From the NCBI GenBank assembly GCA_951804985.1, contig OX638135.1, forward strand, positions 8,970,858 to 9,034,857: a DNA stretch of 64,000 nt, given 5' to 3'. The stretch is from Dryomyza anilis. Taxonomy: Eukaryota; Arthropoda; Insecta; Diptera; Dryomyzidae. The notes beneath the pieces were generated by a model, which saw only the letters and a list, made by a program, of their open reading frames with translations, made no database searches and was not told the origin of the DNA. Each line of letters starts with the position of its first letter. The first letter of the stretch is position 1. Below, piece after piece: positions 22,509-34,012 of this stretch. A program made the position numbers and the translations under genes.

Positions 22509-23004
22509 GATATCGGTATGATTTATTTTTTATTTTTGATCACATTGATAGTGATCTGAAATATGTTAGTGCTAATGAAAGATGTCGTTTGCAGTCCTTA
22601 AAATAAATTTACAAAAAAAGGCACATATGTATGAAATTAGAAAATAAAATTGTAATTTTTGCCATGTAATGTCTCCTAATCCGGGAACGATATTAGGATA
22701 AATACAAATGTATGAAAAATGGTAATATTTGCAATGAAATTTTTCCTAATCCGGGAACGATATCGGGCTGATATATTTTTTTATTTTTAATCACATTGAT
22801 TGTGATTAGAATAAAGTTAGTGAGAATGAAGGATATCGCTTGCAGTCCTTGGAATAAATTTACAAAAAAGGCACAAATGTATTTAATTAGAATAAAAATG
22901 GTAATGTTTGCCATGTAATTTCTCCTAATCCGGAAATGATATCAAGATGATATTTTTTTTATTTTTTACTACATTGATTGTGATTAGAAAAAAGTTAGTG
23001 CGAT
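22509..23004. repeat. Diverged tandem repeat, unit about 177 bp
   Basis: Units begin near GATATCGG after CCGGGAAC or CCGATATCGG: 22509-22687, an internally deleted unit 22688-22761, 22762-22938 and a partial unit 22939-23004. The phrases ATTGATTGTGAT, TTGCAGTCCTT and GCCATGTAAT recur in register. Confidence 0.75.
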
Positions 23005-23657
23005 ATAAGAAATACTAAACACTTAAATCAAATTAATAAATTTCTAACGAAAATGGTAGTATTTCACTACAATTTTCTTGTAAACCGGAGCAAACCGGAA
23101 GCTATATTTTCTTCAGAATGTGTATTTTGTAAAAGTCTAAACACAATTTTATGGATTTTAGAGGATATGCAAGGTTATTTTAGTTAAATTCTAATATGTA
23201 TTTGCATATAGTTATGTATGGATTTTTGTATGCAATTTTTTTCCTATCAGGGTTCGAAGATGGTATTTCTTTATTCGTCGCTGATGAATTAATAGATTTT
23301 TGGTATTTTTATATTTTTTTACACTATATAAATTTGTGTGAATATAAACTTTGTATTATTCGTCCGTGCTGAATTATGATAAGAAATACTAAACACTTAA
23401 AATCAAATTAATAAATTTCTAACGAAAATGGTAGTATTTCACTACAATTTTCTTGTAAACCGGAGCAAACCGGAAGCTATGTTTTCTTCAGAATGTGTAT
23501 TTTGTAAAACCCTAAACACAATTTTAAGGATTTTAGAGGATATGCAAGCATATTTTAGTTATGTTCTAATATGTATTTGCATATAGTTATGTATGGATTT
23601 TTGTATGCAATTTTTTTCCTATCAGGGTTCGAAGATGGTATTTCTTTATTCGTCGCT
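23005..23657 (+). repeat. 278-bp direct repeat pair
   Basis: 23005-23282 and 23379-23657 are nearly identical, from ATAAGAAATACTAAACAC to TTATTCGTCGCT, with 96 bp of unrelated sequence between. Both include CAGGGTTCGAAGATGG. The second copy runs straight into the foldback element. Confidence 0.85.
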
Positions 23658-25432
23658 CAATTTGTATCCCCCAATAAAGATGAGAATTTTTTGCTCACTA
23701 CTGATAAATATCATTTTTCATCATTGATGAAAATAAATATTACGCTCAATGATTCTCATCTTCAAAAGTACTCATCATTGATGATAAAACTAATTTGTAT
23801 CTTCAATTTTTCCCCATCACTGAATGATGAAATATAAATGAAGATGCAAATAAATGATGAGAATATATGAAAAAAAATTATGGGAAAAAAAGATGAAAAA
23901 AGTGATAAGAAAAATGATGAGAAAAATGATAAGACAAATGATGATAAAAATTATTAAAAAATATGAGGACAAATAAGAGATTGGACACATCCGGTTGCTG
24001 TTGGATGATATGTAAGCAAAAGTTTTAATGTTTTAAAAATGATTTTGGACGTGTCCACTGGAGGATGAATTTTTTTTTATTATGTTTTGAAATAGCACAA
24101 AAAAATGATTTTGAACATGTCCATTGAAGGATAAGGTGCTCCTGGACATGTCCAGGATGACCATTCCCAGTGGGCGGAATCGCCTTTTTGCACCAACTAT
24201 TTTTGTTGCAGAAATCGATAGAGGAGGTCGAGAAATGGAAGTAGCCAACCAAATCGGTAGGCCCCACCCACCACAAGTGCGTGGAAAACGTATATTTGCA
24301 GCAATTTTTGATCCTTTCGAATTTTTAGATCTATTTGATCTTAGATCTTTTAGATCTTTTCGCCCTTTTAGATATTTTTGATCTTTTAGATCTTTTTGAC
24401 TTTATTTATATTTTTTATCTTTTCCATTCTCGATCTCCTTTATCGAATTTTGCAATAAAAAAATCATACAAAACGACGTTTTCCTCGGCCTACTGCTCTG
24501 GGTGAATACTTCCATTTATCGACCACCTCTATCGATTTCTGCAATAAAAAAAGTTGGTGCAGAAAGGCGATTCCGCCTACTTGGTCATCCTGGACATGTC
24601 CAGAAGCACCTCATCCTTCAATGGACATGTCCAAAATCATTGTATGTGATATTTTTGAAAAAATATTAAAAAAAAAATTGTGTAAGGTGATCCCAGAAAT
24701 GTCCAGAAGCACCTCATCCTCCAATCTTCTCGCTCTTTTCGACATTATTAATATTTTAGATCTTTGTTATTTTATTTTTCTTTTCGATCTTTTCCATTCT
24801 CGACCTCCTCTATCGATTTCTACAATAAGAAAAAATCATACAAAAAGAATTTTTTCTCGGCCTACCCCTTTTTGGGTGGCTACTTCCATGTCTCGACCTC
24901 CTCTTATCGATTTCTGCAATAAAAAAAAGTTGGTGCAAAAATGCGATTTCGCCCACTTGAAGTGGTCATCCTGGACATGTCCAGAAGCACCTCATTCTTC
25001 AATGGACATGTCTAAAATCATTTTTTGTGATATTTCAAAACATAATAAAAAAAAAATTGTGTAATGTCATCCCGCACATGTCCAGAATCACCTCATTCTC
25101 CAGTATACATGTCCAATATGTCCATGTCCATGTCCAATATATTTTTCTAATCATTTTTATCATCATTTGTCTCATCATTTCTTTCATCTTTTCTCATCAT
25201 TTATTTTCATCTTCAAATGATGAGAATTCGCGACGTTATGCTTTTTTCTCATCATTCAATGATGAGAAAAATTGAAGATACAAATTATTTTCATCATCAG
25301 TGATGAGTACTTTTGAGATGAGAAATAATATCGATCATTGAGCGATCTCTTTTTTCACATCAATGATGAAAATAAAAATATCGCTCATGATGGAAATTTT
25401 ATATCCCTCACAAAATGAGGGATATAAATTGG
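23656..25432. mobile_element. Foldback-type element with long, internally repetitive inverted arms
   Basis: The left arm (23656 to about 23970) and right arm (about 25130-25432) are inverse copies built from ATGATGA/TCATCATT motifs and share CAATTTRTATCCC at their outer ends. The core (24040-25125) is also partly inverted: the block around AGAAATCGATAGAGGAGGTC at 24211 returns in inverse near 24520 and twice near 24800-24920. No protein domain is encoded, and the open frames are by-products. Long, internally repeated arms are characteristic of foldback elements. The exact outer ends and target duplication are unclear. Confidence 0.7.
24040..25135. repeat. Array of palindromic GGACATGTCC motifs
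   Basis: Exact copies lie at 24144, 24592, 24623 and 24973. Near-copies lie at about 24047, 24113, 24697, 25004, 25075 and 25105-25138. Each exact copy is a perfect 10-bp palindrome, often within CTGGACATGTCCAG or ATGGACATGTCCA. Confidence 0.85.
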
Positions 25433-25439
25433 TAAATAT

Positions 25440-26705
25440 CTTTGAGTGATATTTTAACAACTCTGGTTTTAATATAATGAAATGGACACGGTGATGTTAA
25501 ATGTCAAGTGATGTGAAATTTGGTCCTAAAACTAAAGAATGAAAATTGAAAATATGTGGTACCCTTTAATAAAATTGATTTTTTATTGATGAATTTTTAT
25601 TAAGAGGCATTGTTTTCTGTTGTTTTCTTGGCAAAATAGAACTCAGAAAGAAATAAATGCATTCTTTCATGGATGCATTTATTTTGAAGCCATTCTGTAT
25701 GGGAATTCAAGATTTTCAATTTCCATGGTTTTGACAAAAATGAATGCATTCATTTTGAATTCCCATTCTTTTTAATTTGTTTAGATGAATGCATTCCCCA
25801 AAGAATGTATTCTTTAACAACTCTGGTAGTCAACTATACCATTTCAAATGTTCAATAGAAATTAATTCCTACAAAACAAGAGCAATTCAATTATCTACAA
25901 AAACATGTATAACTAATAATTCAAAGATTAGAATAATTTATCACCCAATTGAGTTTGTAGATCATATGAGGACAAACATCTTTGTTTTTCAGAACATACT
26001 AACTCCCGCTCCTGGCTTGAGTAAAGTTAATCGACTACTTGCGTTTTATTGTTCTTCTCTTGCATGATTTATATTCTATTTCCTATTCCCTATTATAAGT
26101 TTCTCTATTTATTAATTTTAATCTTTTATTTCAATGACAAGGTATTAAAACTATCAGTGGAGATCCGGATCTTGACCATATTATTTGATATGGAACACCT
26201 ATTTACATCCTTTTTTTATTTTTGCAAATTGTAATTTTAAAATTATAATTTAGTTAAAATTATTATTTCCTTATATAATACTTTAGCTTACAAATTAATT
26301 TATTAAATATTTTTTCTGTATACATTTATAATATTTGCGTTGTTATGCATTTTTAACTTGCTTTCAATTCTTAACTTAAATACACATATACATTTCTAAT
26401 AACAAATGGTATTAGTGCCTATACACACACGCACACACACATATACATATATACAGTAACTAAAATTTTTAAAAAATTAAAAACTATAATGTGGCTAAAC
26501 GCTCTAAAAAGCGTCGAAATTCATTATCTTCGAAACCACCCAATCAATTTGCGTCTATATCAAAAAATTAAACAAGATATTTTGAGAAGTGAAGAAGTAA
26601 TAACAGGTTTTAAAAAACGAAAGAATTTTTAAATTGTATAATTTTGGATTTGTTAAATGTTTTTGTAACACTTTGCAAATTTTGATTTACCCCTAAGAAT
26701 TCTCT
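25440..26705. other. No gene; short repeats only
   Basis: A 15-bp direct repeat TTTAACAACTCTGGT occurs at 25453 and 25813, enclosing GAATGCATTC-rich sequence. Its inverse begins CAGAGTT, as some hAT ends do. A short CA-rich tract is at 26423-26442. The 92-residue frame at 25789-26067 has no domain I recognise. Confidence 0.4.
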
Positions 26706-26708
26706 AAA

Positions 26709-26822
26709 CATCACCCGCCGTTCGGATTCGGTAATAAGCTGTAGGTCCCACCACTTTGAGTACAAATATAACACGCACAGTTCAAAATGGCGAGAGAGCT
26801 CGGCCGAAGTTATTATAGGACT
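26709..26822 (+). mobile_element. SINE 3' fragment, copy 3
   Basis: Matches the RTE-like 3' domain of the SINE (CCGTTCGGATTCGG to GAGCTCGGCCGAAG, then TATTATA) but lacks the tRNA head. 5' truncation is the usual outcome of target-primed reverse transcription. Confidence 0.8.
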
Positions 26823-27064
26823 TATTTTATTTCTTAAAAAGCACTTTTTTAATTTTTTTACTTTAAGCAAGCCTACAGAAGGATATTTTCACAGGGGTGT
26901 ATCATTTTTTTGTTTGTTCTCTAGGTTCTCATAATTTATTAATAAAATGACATATTTTTCAACTTTCTGCAACAAACTTTAATTTCCGATTTTCGGCAAG
27001 CTAGACTAAGCTTCTGTTCCATAGTGCACTGTGCGCTAGTGTCATTAGTGTTTCATTCAGACTA

Positions 27065-27171
27065 ATCAATAAACGAAATAAAGTCGTCGTTAAAAACAGG
27101 TTTTGGTAAAAAGCTGATATTGGTAAAAAGCTGATACAATCTTAAAAGTCGACTTTATTTCGTTTATTGAT
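27065..27171. repeat. Palindrome with perfect 22-bp arms
   Basis: 27065-27086 and 27150-27171 are exact inverse complements (AATAAAGTCG and CGACTTTATT at the inner ends). The loop contains a duplicated GGTAAAAAGCTGATA. Confidence 0.85.
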
Positions 27172-27479
27172 AATGCTGATTGGTATAAAATTTATCACAT
27201 TTTTTTAATTCGTTACAATTAGATTACAATTTATACATAATAAAATTACTCTAACCTAACGCAAAAACACTTTATGTTAAAATTCATGATGTAAGAAATC
27301 CTTACAGGAAATGAAATTATACATGATGTCTAAAAATGAAATTACTCCGAACTAATGATGAATTATGTCTGAAAAAATTATGAAATAAAAATTAACATTT
27401 AGTAAGTAGTTATTTCATTCTAAAATTTATCCTAACTAAAAACATGAAATATTTATTTGCACAACACAGCGCAATTTTT

Positions 27480-28114
27480 TCCAATCACACTGTTTGACAT
27501 TTGGCAAAACAGCTGTTGCCTGATCAGTTCTAATTGCAAATTAAACTGTTATTGAGTTGAAAAATGTGAAATTTGTGCATAAAAGTATAGTTAACTGCAA
27601 ATAATACAGATCTGTATACTTTTTTGTATCTAAAGTATTATTTTACAACTTTATTATCTGAAATGTTAAGGATAACCAAAAAACGCGTACAAAAACTGAC
27701 AATGCACATTGGGAAAAAATTCAAAATTTATGGCCAAGAACCAACTATATGACATCGACATAAAATTACCGTCTAATGATAGGTAATGAATCAAAGCAGA
27801 TATGCATATAATTTTTGTATATTTGGTTTGTACTTTTCTTATAATTCCTATTTAACCAAAGAAACATGAAAAATTAACTTTTTGTGCCCCACCCCAAATA
27901 TATCAAATATTTCACGTATATTTATAATGACATAATTGTAACATATTCCCTATCATTTATATTGAAGACACATTCATTAATAATTTGTATTAAATTTGGA
28001 TCTGATGGATACGGCCATGTTAAAGTTAGGTATTTCGATTTAGATAAGTTATTTTTCACTTTAGAATACGACTCCGAGGTGTTCAAGATAAGGCTGATTG
28101 GCGCATATTCATAA
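27480..28114 (+). other. Possible 5' end of a host gene or its remnant
   Basis: After a promoter-like stretch (GACATTTGGCAAAACAGCTG near 27497, the kind of sequence seen upstream of many fly genes), an ATG at 27731 opens MAKNQLYDIDIKLPSNDR, followed directly by a weak donor GTAATG at 27782. Another open stretch ends at 28114 and includes VRYFDLDKLFFTLEYDSE. No domain is recognised and splicing is speculative. Confidence 0.25.
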
Positions 28115-28775
28115 ACAATATAAATTCGACTTCAGACGCGGAGTAATTTTTATTGAATTGAAAGAAAATGAATCAAATGCATTTTTATTTATTCTACAAT
28201 TAAAAGAGTATCCTGGTACATCCTGGTATACATTGCCATCGTCTTTTTAAATCCGTCGAAGGCCAAATTATCCGACCGGCGACGCTATCATCAAAGTAAA
28301 CTCTGAAAAGAAATATTTTCCATCACGTGTTGATAATTTCAATCGCGGTAAATTTTATTTTCACTTTTACCATTAAAATCTATTATTTGATGAGTTGACA
28401 CTTTTTTAAATCATTGGATTTACTTAATTGTTGTAGATAAATCGAGCGTAAGAAAAATGTAAGTCATTTTTCATTTTTATGGTAGTTAAATGTCAAAATA
28501 CCTCAAAATTTTGCTGCAAATGTGAAGAACTCAGGATGTTTGCTATCAGTCAACTGTAAATATCTCAATTTTCATTGCTATTGTGTCAAAAATCTCGTAA
28601 CTATCTGCATATATGTCATATTAAAAAAATATTAATAGTTTTGCTGCAACTTTATTGAAACTTATGGGATGTTTGAATATTTGCTACAAGGCGTAAATTT
28701 AAAAGAATAATTGCAGCAAGACTTTCATAAACATCTTGTTTTCTTAGTGTATAAGGGTATATAAAAGTATTTGGT

Positions 28776-28917
28776 TCGCACCGATATGGACCAGGAAAAA
28801 TAAAAATTGTATGTTTGAGCGCATCAGGCGAATTCGCGCGTTATTTTGTTTTGTAAATGTCTCGCCTGATGCGCTCAAACATACAATTTTTATTTTTCCT
28901 GGTCCATACCGGTGCGA
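28776..28917. repeat. Palindrome with 56-bp arms
   Basis: 28776-28831 and 28862-28917 are inverse complements with a single mismatch and a 30-nt loop. The outer ends are TCGCACCG and CGGTGCGA. No target duplication is obvious. A foldback MITE is the likely identity. Confidence 0.9.
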
Positions 28918-29726
28918 GCAATGTAAAAACCGTTACTACAAATACAAAGTGCGTGCCTTTGAAATTTAAAAATACCTTAATCCAAAAAAAAACCTGTCAT
29001 AAAAACACGTTAATTTTGTTTAATTTTTTTTTTTTTTTTATTTTAACTAACAAAATAATATGAATTAACGCCTTTGTTACATAAACGAAAAGCGATACAA
29101 TTCGATAACAGGACACAATATCACGCATCGATTTGTATTCACCGAGTTCCCTTATAAATTCATATATGCTATCGACTGGCATGGTTCTATTATAGATCTA
29201 ACCATATATTTTTTCTTATTTTTTTTATCGCCAAAAATTAGGTAAATTAGCAAAATTGGCAAACATGTGAATCTAGTTGTAACGAATAACAAAAGATGGT
29301 GAGATAAATTGTTTAGCATAATTAGTAAAGATACGCGATCAAATATCAACTTAACAAGCTTTGCATTTTTAGACTCGCTACTTAATATATGAATCCGACA
29401 TAGGGAATATTAATGTTACCTCTATCATTTTAGCGTTATTGCAGGATCAATGGAATAAAAATATGTAAATAAAAAGTTTTAACAGTAAGAATATAATATT
29501 AAAGACATTAGAGGTCCACATTTCAAAGTACGCATTTATATTGCTGCGAATATCGCGTAATATTTGCGTACATTTTTGATTGGCTTTTTTAAGCAAATAC
29601 CATTTTTAGCAAATATCATCGCGTAAACTATCTTCGATTAATGATTTTATAGTATTTCTGATTGTCACCTCAAGTATAAGTCCCGACGTAGCGGAAATCC
29701 GAATCTTCGCTACAAATTCGAATACT
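28918..29726. other. No gene recognised
   Basis: A+T-rich. The last 40 bp (CGTAGCGGAAATCCGAATC) resemble the ends of element Y, which suggests an older, partly destroyed Y end outside the intact one; a matching inverse phrase lies at 32118-32168. Confidence 0.4.
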
Positions 29727-30163
29727 CAGGGCAATCATGAGCCTCGTCGTAGCGGATATTTTCATTCGGATTCGGATTTATCTATCATAGGATCCGAATC
29801 GAATTCGAAGTTCGGATTTATGACATCACAGGTTCCGTCGGAACGGATTTTTTGACAGATTTTTGACACTTTTTCTACGAATGCATTGCTGTGTCGGAAT
29901 GTGACTATTTGTGTGAGAAATCTTTGGTTTTGTATTAATTAATAAATTTTGGTTCCAATTCGTGCTCATGTGAAATAATTACAAATGCCGCAAAATCATT
30001 TGCTGTTTATGCTTTAAGTCCGGGGTGCTGGAGATGGCCGTCTGCTACCTACTTATACATCAAGTGGGAGCAGGCCAAAGATCTGATCTTCACTAATTAA
30101 CAAGAAACTACTGTTAACATTGCAAATAAAAAAACATATTTTAATTTTAAAGCAAAAAATTAA

Positions 30164-31100
30164 CAGCCTTATGTTGTAAGTCGTCGATCGACGAAAATCG
30201 TTCAGAATTTGTCTGATTTTTGTGTGAGAAAGTTTTTGTATGCTGTATGTCACAATGTGACGACACAACGTAAGAAATCAAATTGTGCGTATGCTGTACG
30301 AACGATTTCGACGTCAAAATCGCCGATAGCTTCCTAGCTATCGTCGTGGACCAAAAATAAAATTAAAAATTGTCATGACCTCTTAAATGAATCTAAAGTG
30401 ACGAAACACATTTTTTTTCGCAATTTGATCCTCTGGTACCCCACAAAAATCAATAACTCAAACCCGACGAAACTCGTTCCAACAAGTACATTTTTTGGAT
30501 ATTGCGAAAAATGCACCAATAATAAAAAATAAAAAGACAGTACTATGCGCAATAATGATATATGTGTGATTGAAAAAAAAAATTACCAAATGGTTTCCTC
30601 AAAAAAAAAAGAAAAACTGTTTCGGTCGATATACTGTTCTCTATTTTTAGGCGTTAACACGAAACCCCTCTGCAAAAAGTATTTTTTATTTTGTCATATG
30701 CCGTCCATTTAAAGTACCGTGGCAATTATTATTTTTTTAATTACAGCCGTGGTAATGATAAATTAACAAGGAATTTTCAAGGAATCTTGCAAACATTTTT
30801 TTTTTGTTTTAAATTTGTTTTATTTTTATTTTGATTGTCAAAGATATGTTTTTTGAGTTGCCAAATACATAAATTATCAAAAAAACGTAAACAATTGTAT
30901 TGAAAATTGTCTTTGCTAAATACCAAAACATTGATTGGAAACGCGAAATTGAGAACATTGAGAGACTACCTAACGGCGGACGAATGTGGCGTAAAGCTCG
31001 ACGAACCAATACGTAATATATACAGCATACAATTTTATTATGTATGTGAGTGAAAACCTGACGAAATGTGTCACTCATGAAATTATACAGCATAAGGCTG
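30164..31100. mobile_element. PIF/Harbinger-like non-autonomous insert in Y
   Basis: The ends CAGCCTTATGTTGTA and the inverse of CAGCCTTATGCTGTA bracket 937 bp flanked by TAA (30161-30163, 31101-31103). Alignment with Y copy 2 at 32930 shows the uninterrupted target, so the boundaries are well supported. A 3-bp TAA duplication is the PIF/Harbinger hallmark. No DDE transposase or Myb-like protein is encoded. Confidence 0.75.
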
Positions 31101-31199
31101 TAATTCATTTCACTTGTGTTTGGTTTAACAAAAATATTAAAATTAGAAAATGTTAATTAGTTAAATATATTTCTCCACTGCGCGACTCTTGCTGAATCT

Positions 31200-31394
31200 G
31201 TGACGCACTGCATGCGCGTGGATTTGCCGCTATGTCGCTCTAAATTTCCAAAGTGCTGTATGGGACAAGGCGCCCGCGGCTGCATTCCGCTGGCGATACT
31301 CGTCGACAATGAGGTGGCGCTCAGCGGTGAGGATGAGGTGACGCTTTATTGCAACAGCAACGTGCTGCCCTTTGGTCTGCTCGAGAACAAGTAG
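31200..31394 (+). pseudogene. Coding-like open stretch inside Y, unidentified
   Basis: A 64-residue frame reads GCIPLAILVDNEVALSGEDE followed by VTLYCNSNVLPFGLLENK. Base composition is much less A+T-rich than the surroundings and the residue mix is protein-like. In Y copy 2 the corresponding segment is deleted. The downstream part (31480-31690) aligns with 36990-37210. It could be a captured host exon or part of an ancestral element protein. I do not recognise it. Confidence 0.35.
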
Positions 31395-31966
31395 ATCATT
31401 CAGTTCTGGCTACAACGCCTGTGAGATAGCGCAATGTCGCTCACTGCCACATTTTCAGCATGGGCTAGAGCTGGTTTTGCGCGAGGTGGCCGAAGCAAAC
31501 AGTCCAGCCAAACCACATTGCTGCTCAGCACACTTTTTATGAGATTTCGCTTTGGCCATATTTTTAGTCGATGGCCGGCAATCCGAAGAATCTCTTGCAC
31601 CAGTGTCCGATAAATCTATAGCCGTCGGTCCGTATCGAGCGCGAATTTCAAGTGGGAGCTGGTCACAGCTCCGATACTCTTCCATAGGTCTATCGATTCA
31701 ATTAAATCAATCGCATATTTGCAAACAAATTAAACAAAACGAAATTTTAACAATTTGTTGCAAATTTAAGACAAATGATTTTAATTTTTGTTGGTAAATT
31801 TCCACCAATTTGACTTACACGGCTGATTTCGAATATTCGAAGTTATATTTTTGTATTGGCAATGCGGAATTCTATTCCGCACGGAACTCATAATTGTTAA
31901 ACATTCGTATTCGTATCGGAGATTCGGATTCGGATTTTTTCTACGACAGGCCTCATGATTGCCCTG

Positions 31967-32550
31967 ATTATTTAGCTATGCTAGAATCCGTGTGTAAAGT
32001 AAACCTAACCGTTTCCGTCGAAAACATCGGTTTTATGTCAAATCAGTTGAAAAATATTATTAAATTCTCTTCCACACGGATGCTATGATGTATTTTTTAA
32101 ATTTCGAATAAGATTCGGATCTCTGAATAAACAAATCCGAATCCGAATGAAAATGTCCGCTACTACGGGACACTGAAATGGGGTGAGTGAATTTTAATAG
32201 CTAAAAATACTTGTAAGATTAAAAACGAAAATAGTAGGGCGCAATCGATATTATTATTTTACGATACACTTTTTATGTTTAAAAACATTGTATATTAAAA
32301 TATATTTTATATAATTTTTTTGTTTTTTTGGCTGTTATATTTTCGAATATTGAGTGAATATCATTAAAATTAAGGTCATAAAATGTTCTAAGTGTACTTA
32401 TTACTCAACCATAGCGACTTCTAGTTCTAAGCTATGTTTAAAATAATATAATGAATAAAAAAATTTACCAAAAAGATAGAGAACAAAGCGTCGCGACGCG
32501 CCGTTCGTAATACGAGAGATAATCAAGTACGATGTGAATGTAAACCGATA
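31967..32550. other. No gene recognised
   Basis: Spacer between the two Y copies. It contains the Y-end-like phrase at 32118-32168 noted above and A+T-rich sequence. Confidence 0.4.
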
Positions 32551-33659
32551 TGCAGGACAGATATGAGCGTAGTAGATATTTTCATTCGGATTTATCTATC
32601 ATATGATTCGAATCGAATTCGAAGTTCGGAAATATGGTGGCACAGTTTCCGTCGGAATGGATTTTTTGACAGATTTATAACACTTTTTCTACGAATGCAT
32701 TGTTGTGTCGAAATGCTATTCTTTTTGCGAAAAATCTTTTGTTTTAAATTAGGTAATGAATTTTTGTTGTAATTCGTGCTCATGTGAAATAATTACAAAT
32801 GCCATTTGCTGCTTATGTTTTAAAGTCCGCGTTGCTGGAAGCTGGCCAAAAATCTGAACTTCACGAATTAACAAGAAACTACTGTACACATTGCAAAAAC
32901 GTATTTTTATGTTAAAGCATAAAATTAATTACTTTCATTTGTGTTGGGTTAGCAAAAATATAAAAATTAGAAAATGAAAATTATTTAAATTTATGTGTCC
33001 ACCCTAGTGGAAATTTACCCGATGTGCCATAAGGAAATGGTCGGGTTTTTATCGGGTAAGCCCTATTAGAGCAAACATGGCCATTGCCTTCTCATGCCCT
33101 TATCATGCTCACCATACCAGGGTTTATATAATCGATACAGTAAATGGTCCTGATCAAAGCATCATTAGTTGTTCCTCATAAGGAGATTTATATCGGGTAA
33201 TGGTCGGGATTTAATGAGAAAAGTCCTGTCTTTATAAACGGAAACTATCAGAATCCCTCGTTTTAAAATCTTTTTAAAGCCCATATTCGGAACTAACGTT
33301 GATATACATGCTGCAAATCAACGTAAGCCGGCCACCCGTCCGACTAAAACGCACATTTCAGAACTAGAAATTTACAGCTAATAATTTTATTAAATATATA
33401 CATAAATTTAGCTATAGTCCGCGACAAAACAGTTCCATAAAATGAATTAATGCATGTGTCTATGACACATTAAATTAAACATGATTTAAATTAAACACAA
33501 CTGTTCTTAAAAATTTAAGTTTCGTTTTTTCTTATTGAAAAGAACAAAAAACCAAAAGCATTTTGTTAAATCGTACGATTTGGAATTTATGTTGTCTCAT
33601 CAGGATTCGGTGATTGTTAAATTCATATTGCAATCAGTTAAAGTGGTGCAATATGAAGT

Positions 33660-34005
33660 TTAATTAACCTCAGCGATGTGCAAAGCAATCGACCAGGGGA
33701 AACGCATCACGCTCTGCAAATCTTTGGTGACCATTGGCTTCTCATCAATGCATAGACCAAATCAGACTACACGGTAGATGAGGGATGCATGCATCTTCGG
33801 TTTTTTCAGCAAAGTCAACAGAAGTCCAGTTAACATAATAGCCCAATCCTGGACAGCTCTGACCTTATTGTCAGCATGATTTCTAAATCCATCTCGCCGA
33901 TCATGCAGCTTATTGTGGAGGAGTCTCGCAGCGTTTGCGTGTCTATGATGCCTTTCCATGTCGTCCGAACCAAATGGTTGGAGATAACCTTCATGTCCTT
34001 ATTAA
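33660..34005 (+). pseudogene. Unidentified coding-like segment inside the TIR element
   Basis: One plus-strand frame reads SDYTVDEGCMHLRFFQQSQQ, and after a stop SSDLIVSMISKSISPIMQLI and VEESRSVCVSMMPFHVV. The sequence is G+C-richer than its surroundings. The minus-strand frame 33959-33762 is also open but rich in His/Arg and less protein-like. It may be a second captured gene piece. Identity unknown. Confidence 0.3.
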
Positions 34006-34012
34006 GCTAAAA

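Larger units (their letters stand above)
29727..31966. mobile_element. Element Y copy 1, hAT-like, interrupted
   Basis: The ends CAGGGCAATCATGAG and its inverse complement (31952-31966) form terminal repeats, followed inside by GTCGTAG and GGATTCGGAT-type motifs. The CAGGG start is hAT-like, but flanks CGAATACT and ATTATTTA do not match, so no target duplication is preserved. It is split by a Harbinger-like insert at 30164-31100. The inside between 31190 and 31690 is G+C-richer and coding-like. Other copies: 32551-37215 (split) and 47760-48012 (right end only). Confidence 0.7.

Noticed and set aside
24025..24381. Open frames in the foldback core, one rich in Arg/Phe/Asp
   Set aside because: They follow repeated DNA blocks and palindromes and occur on both strands.
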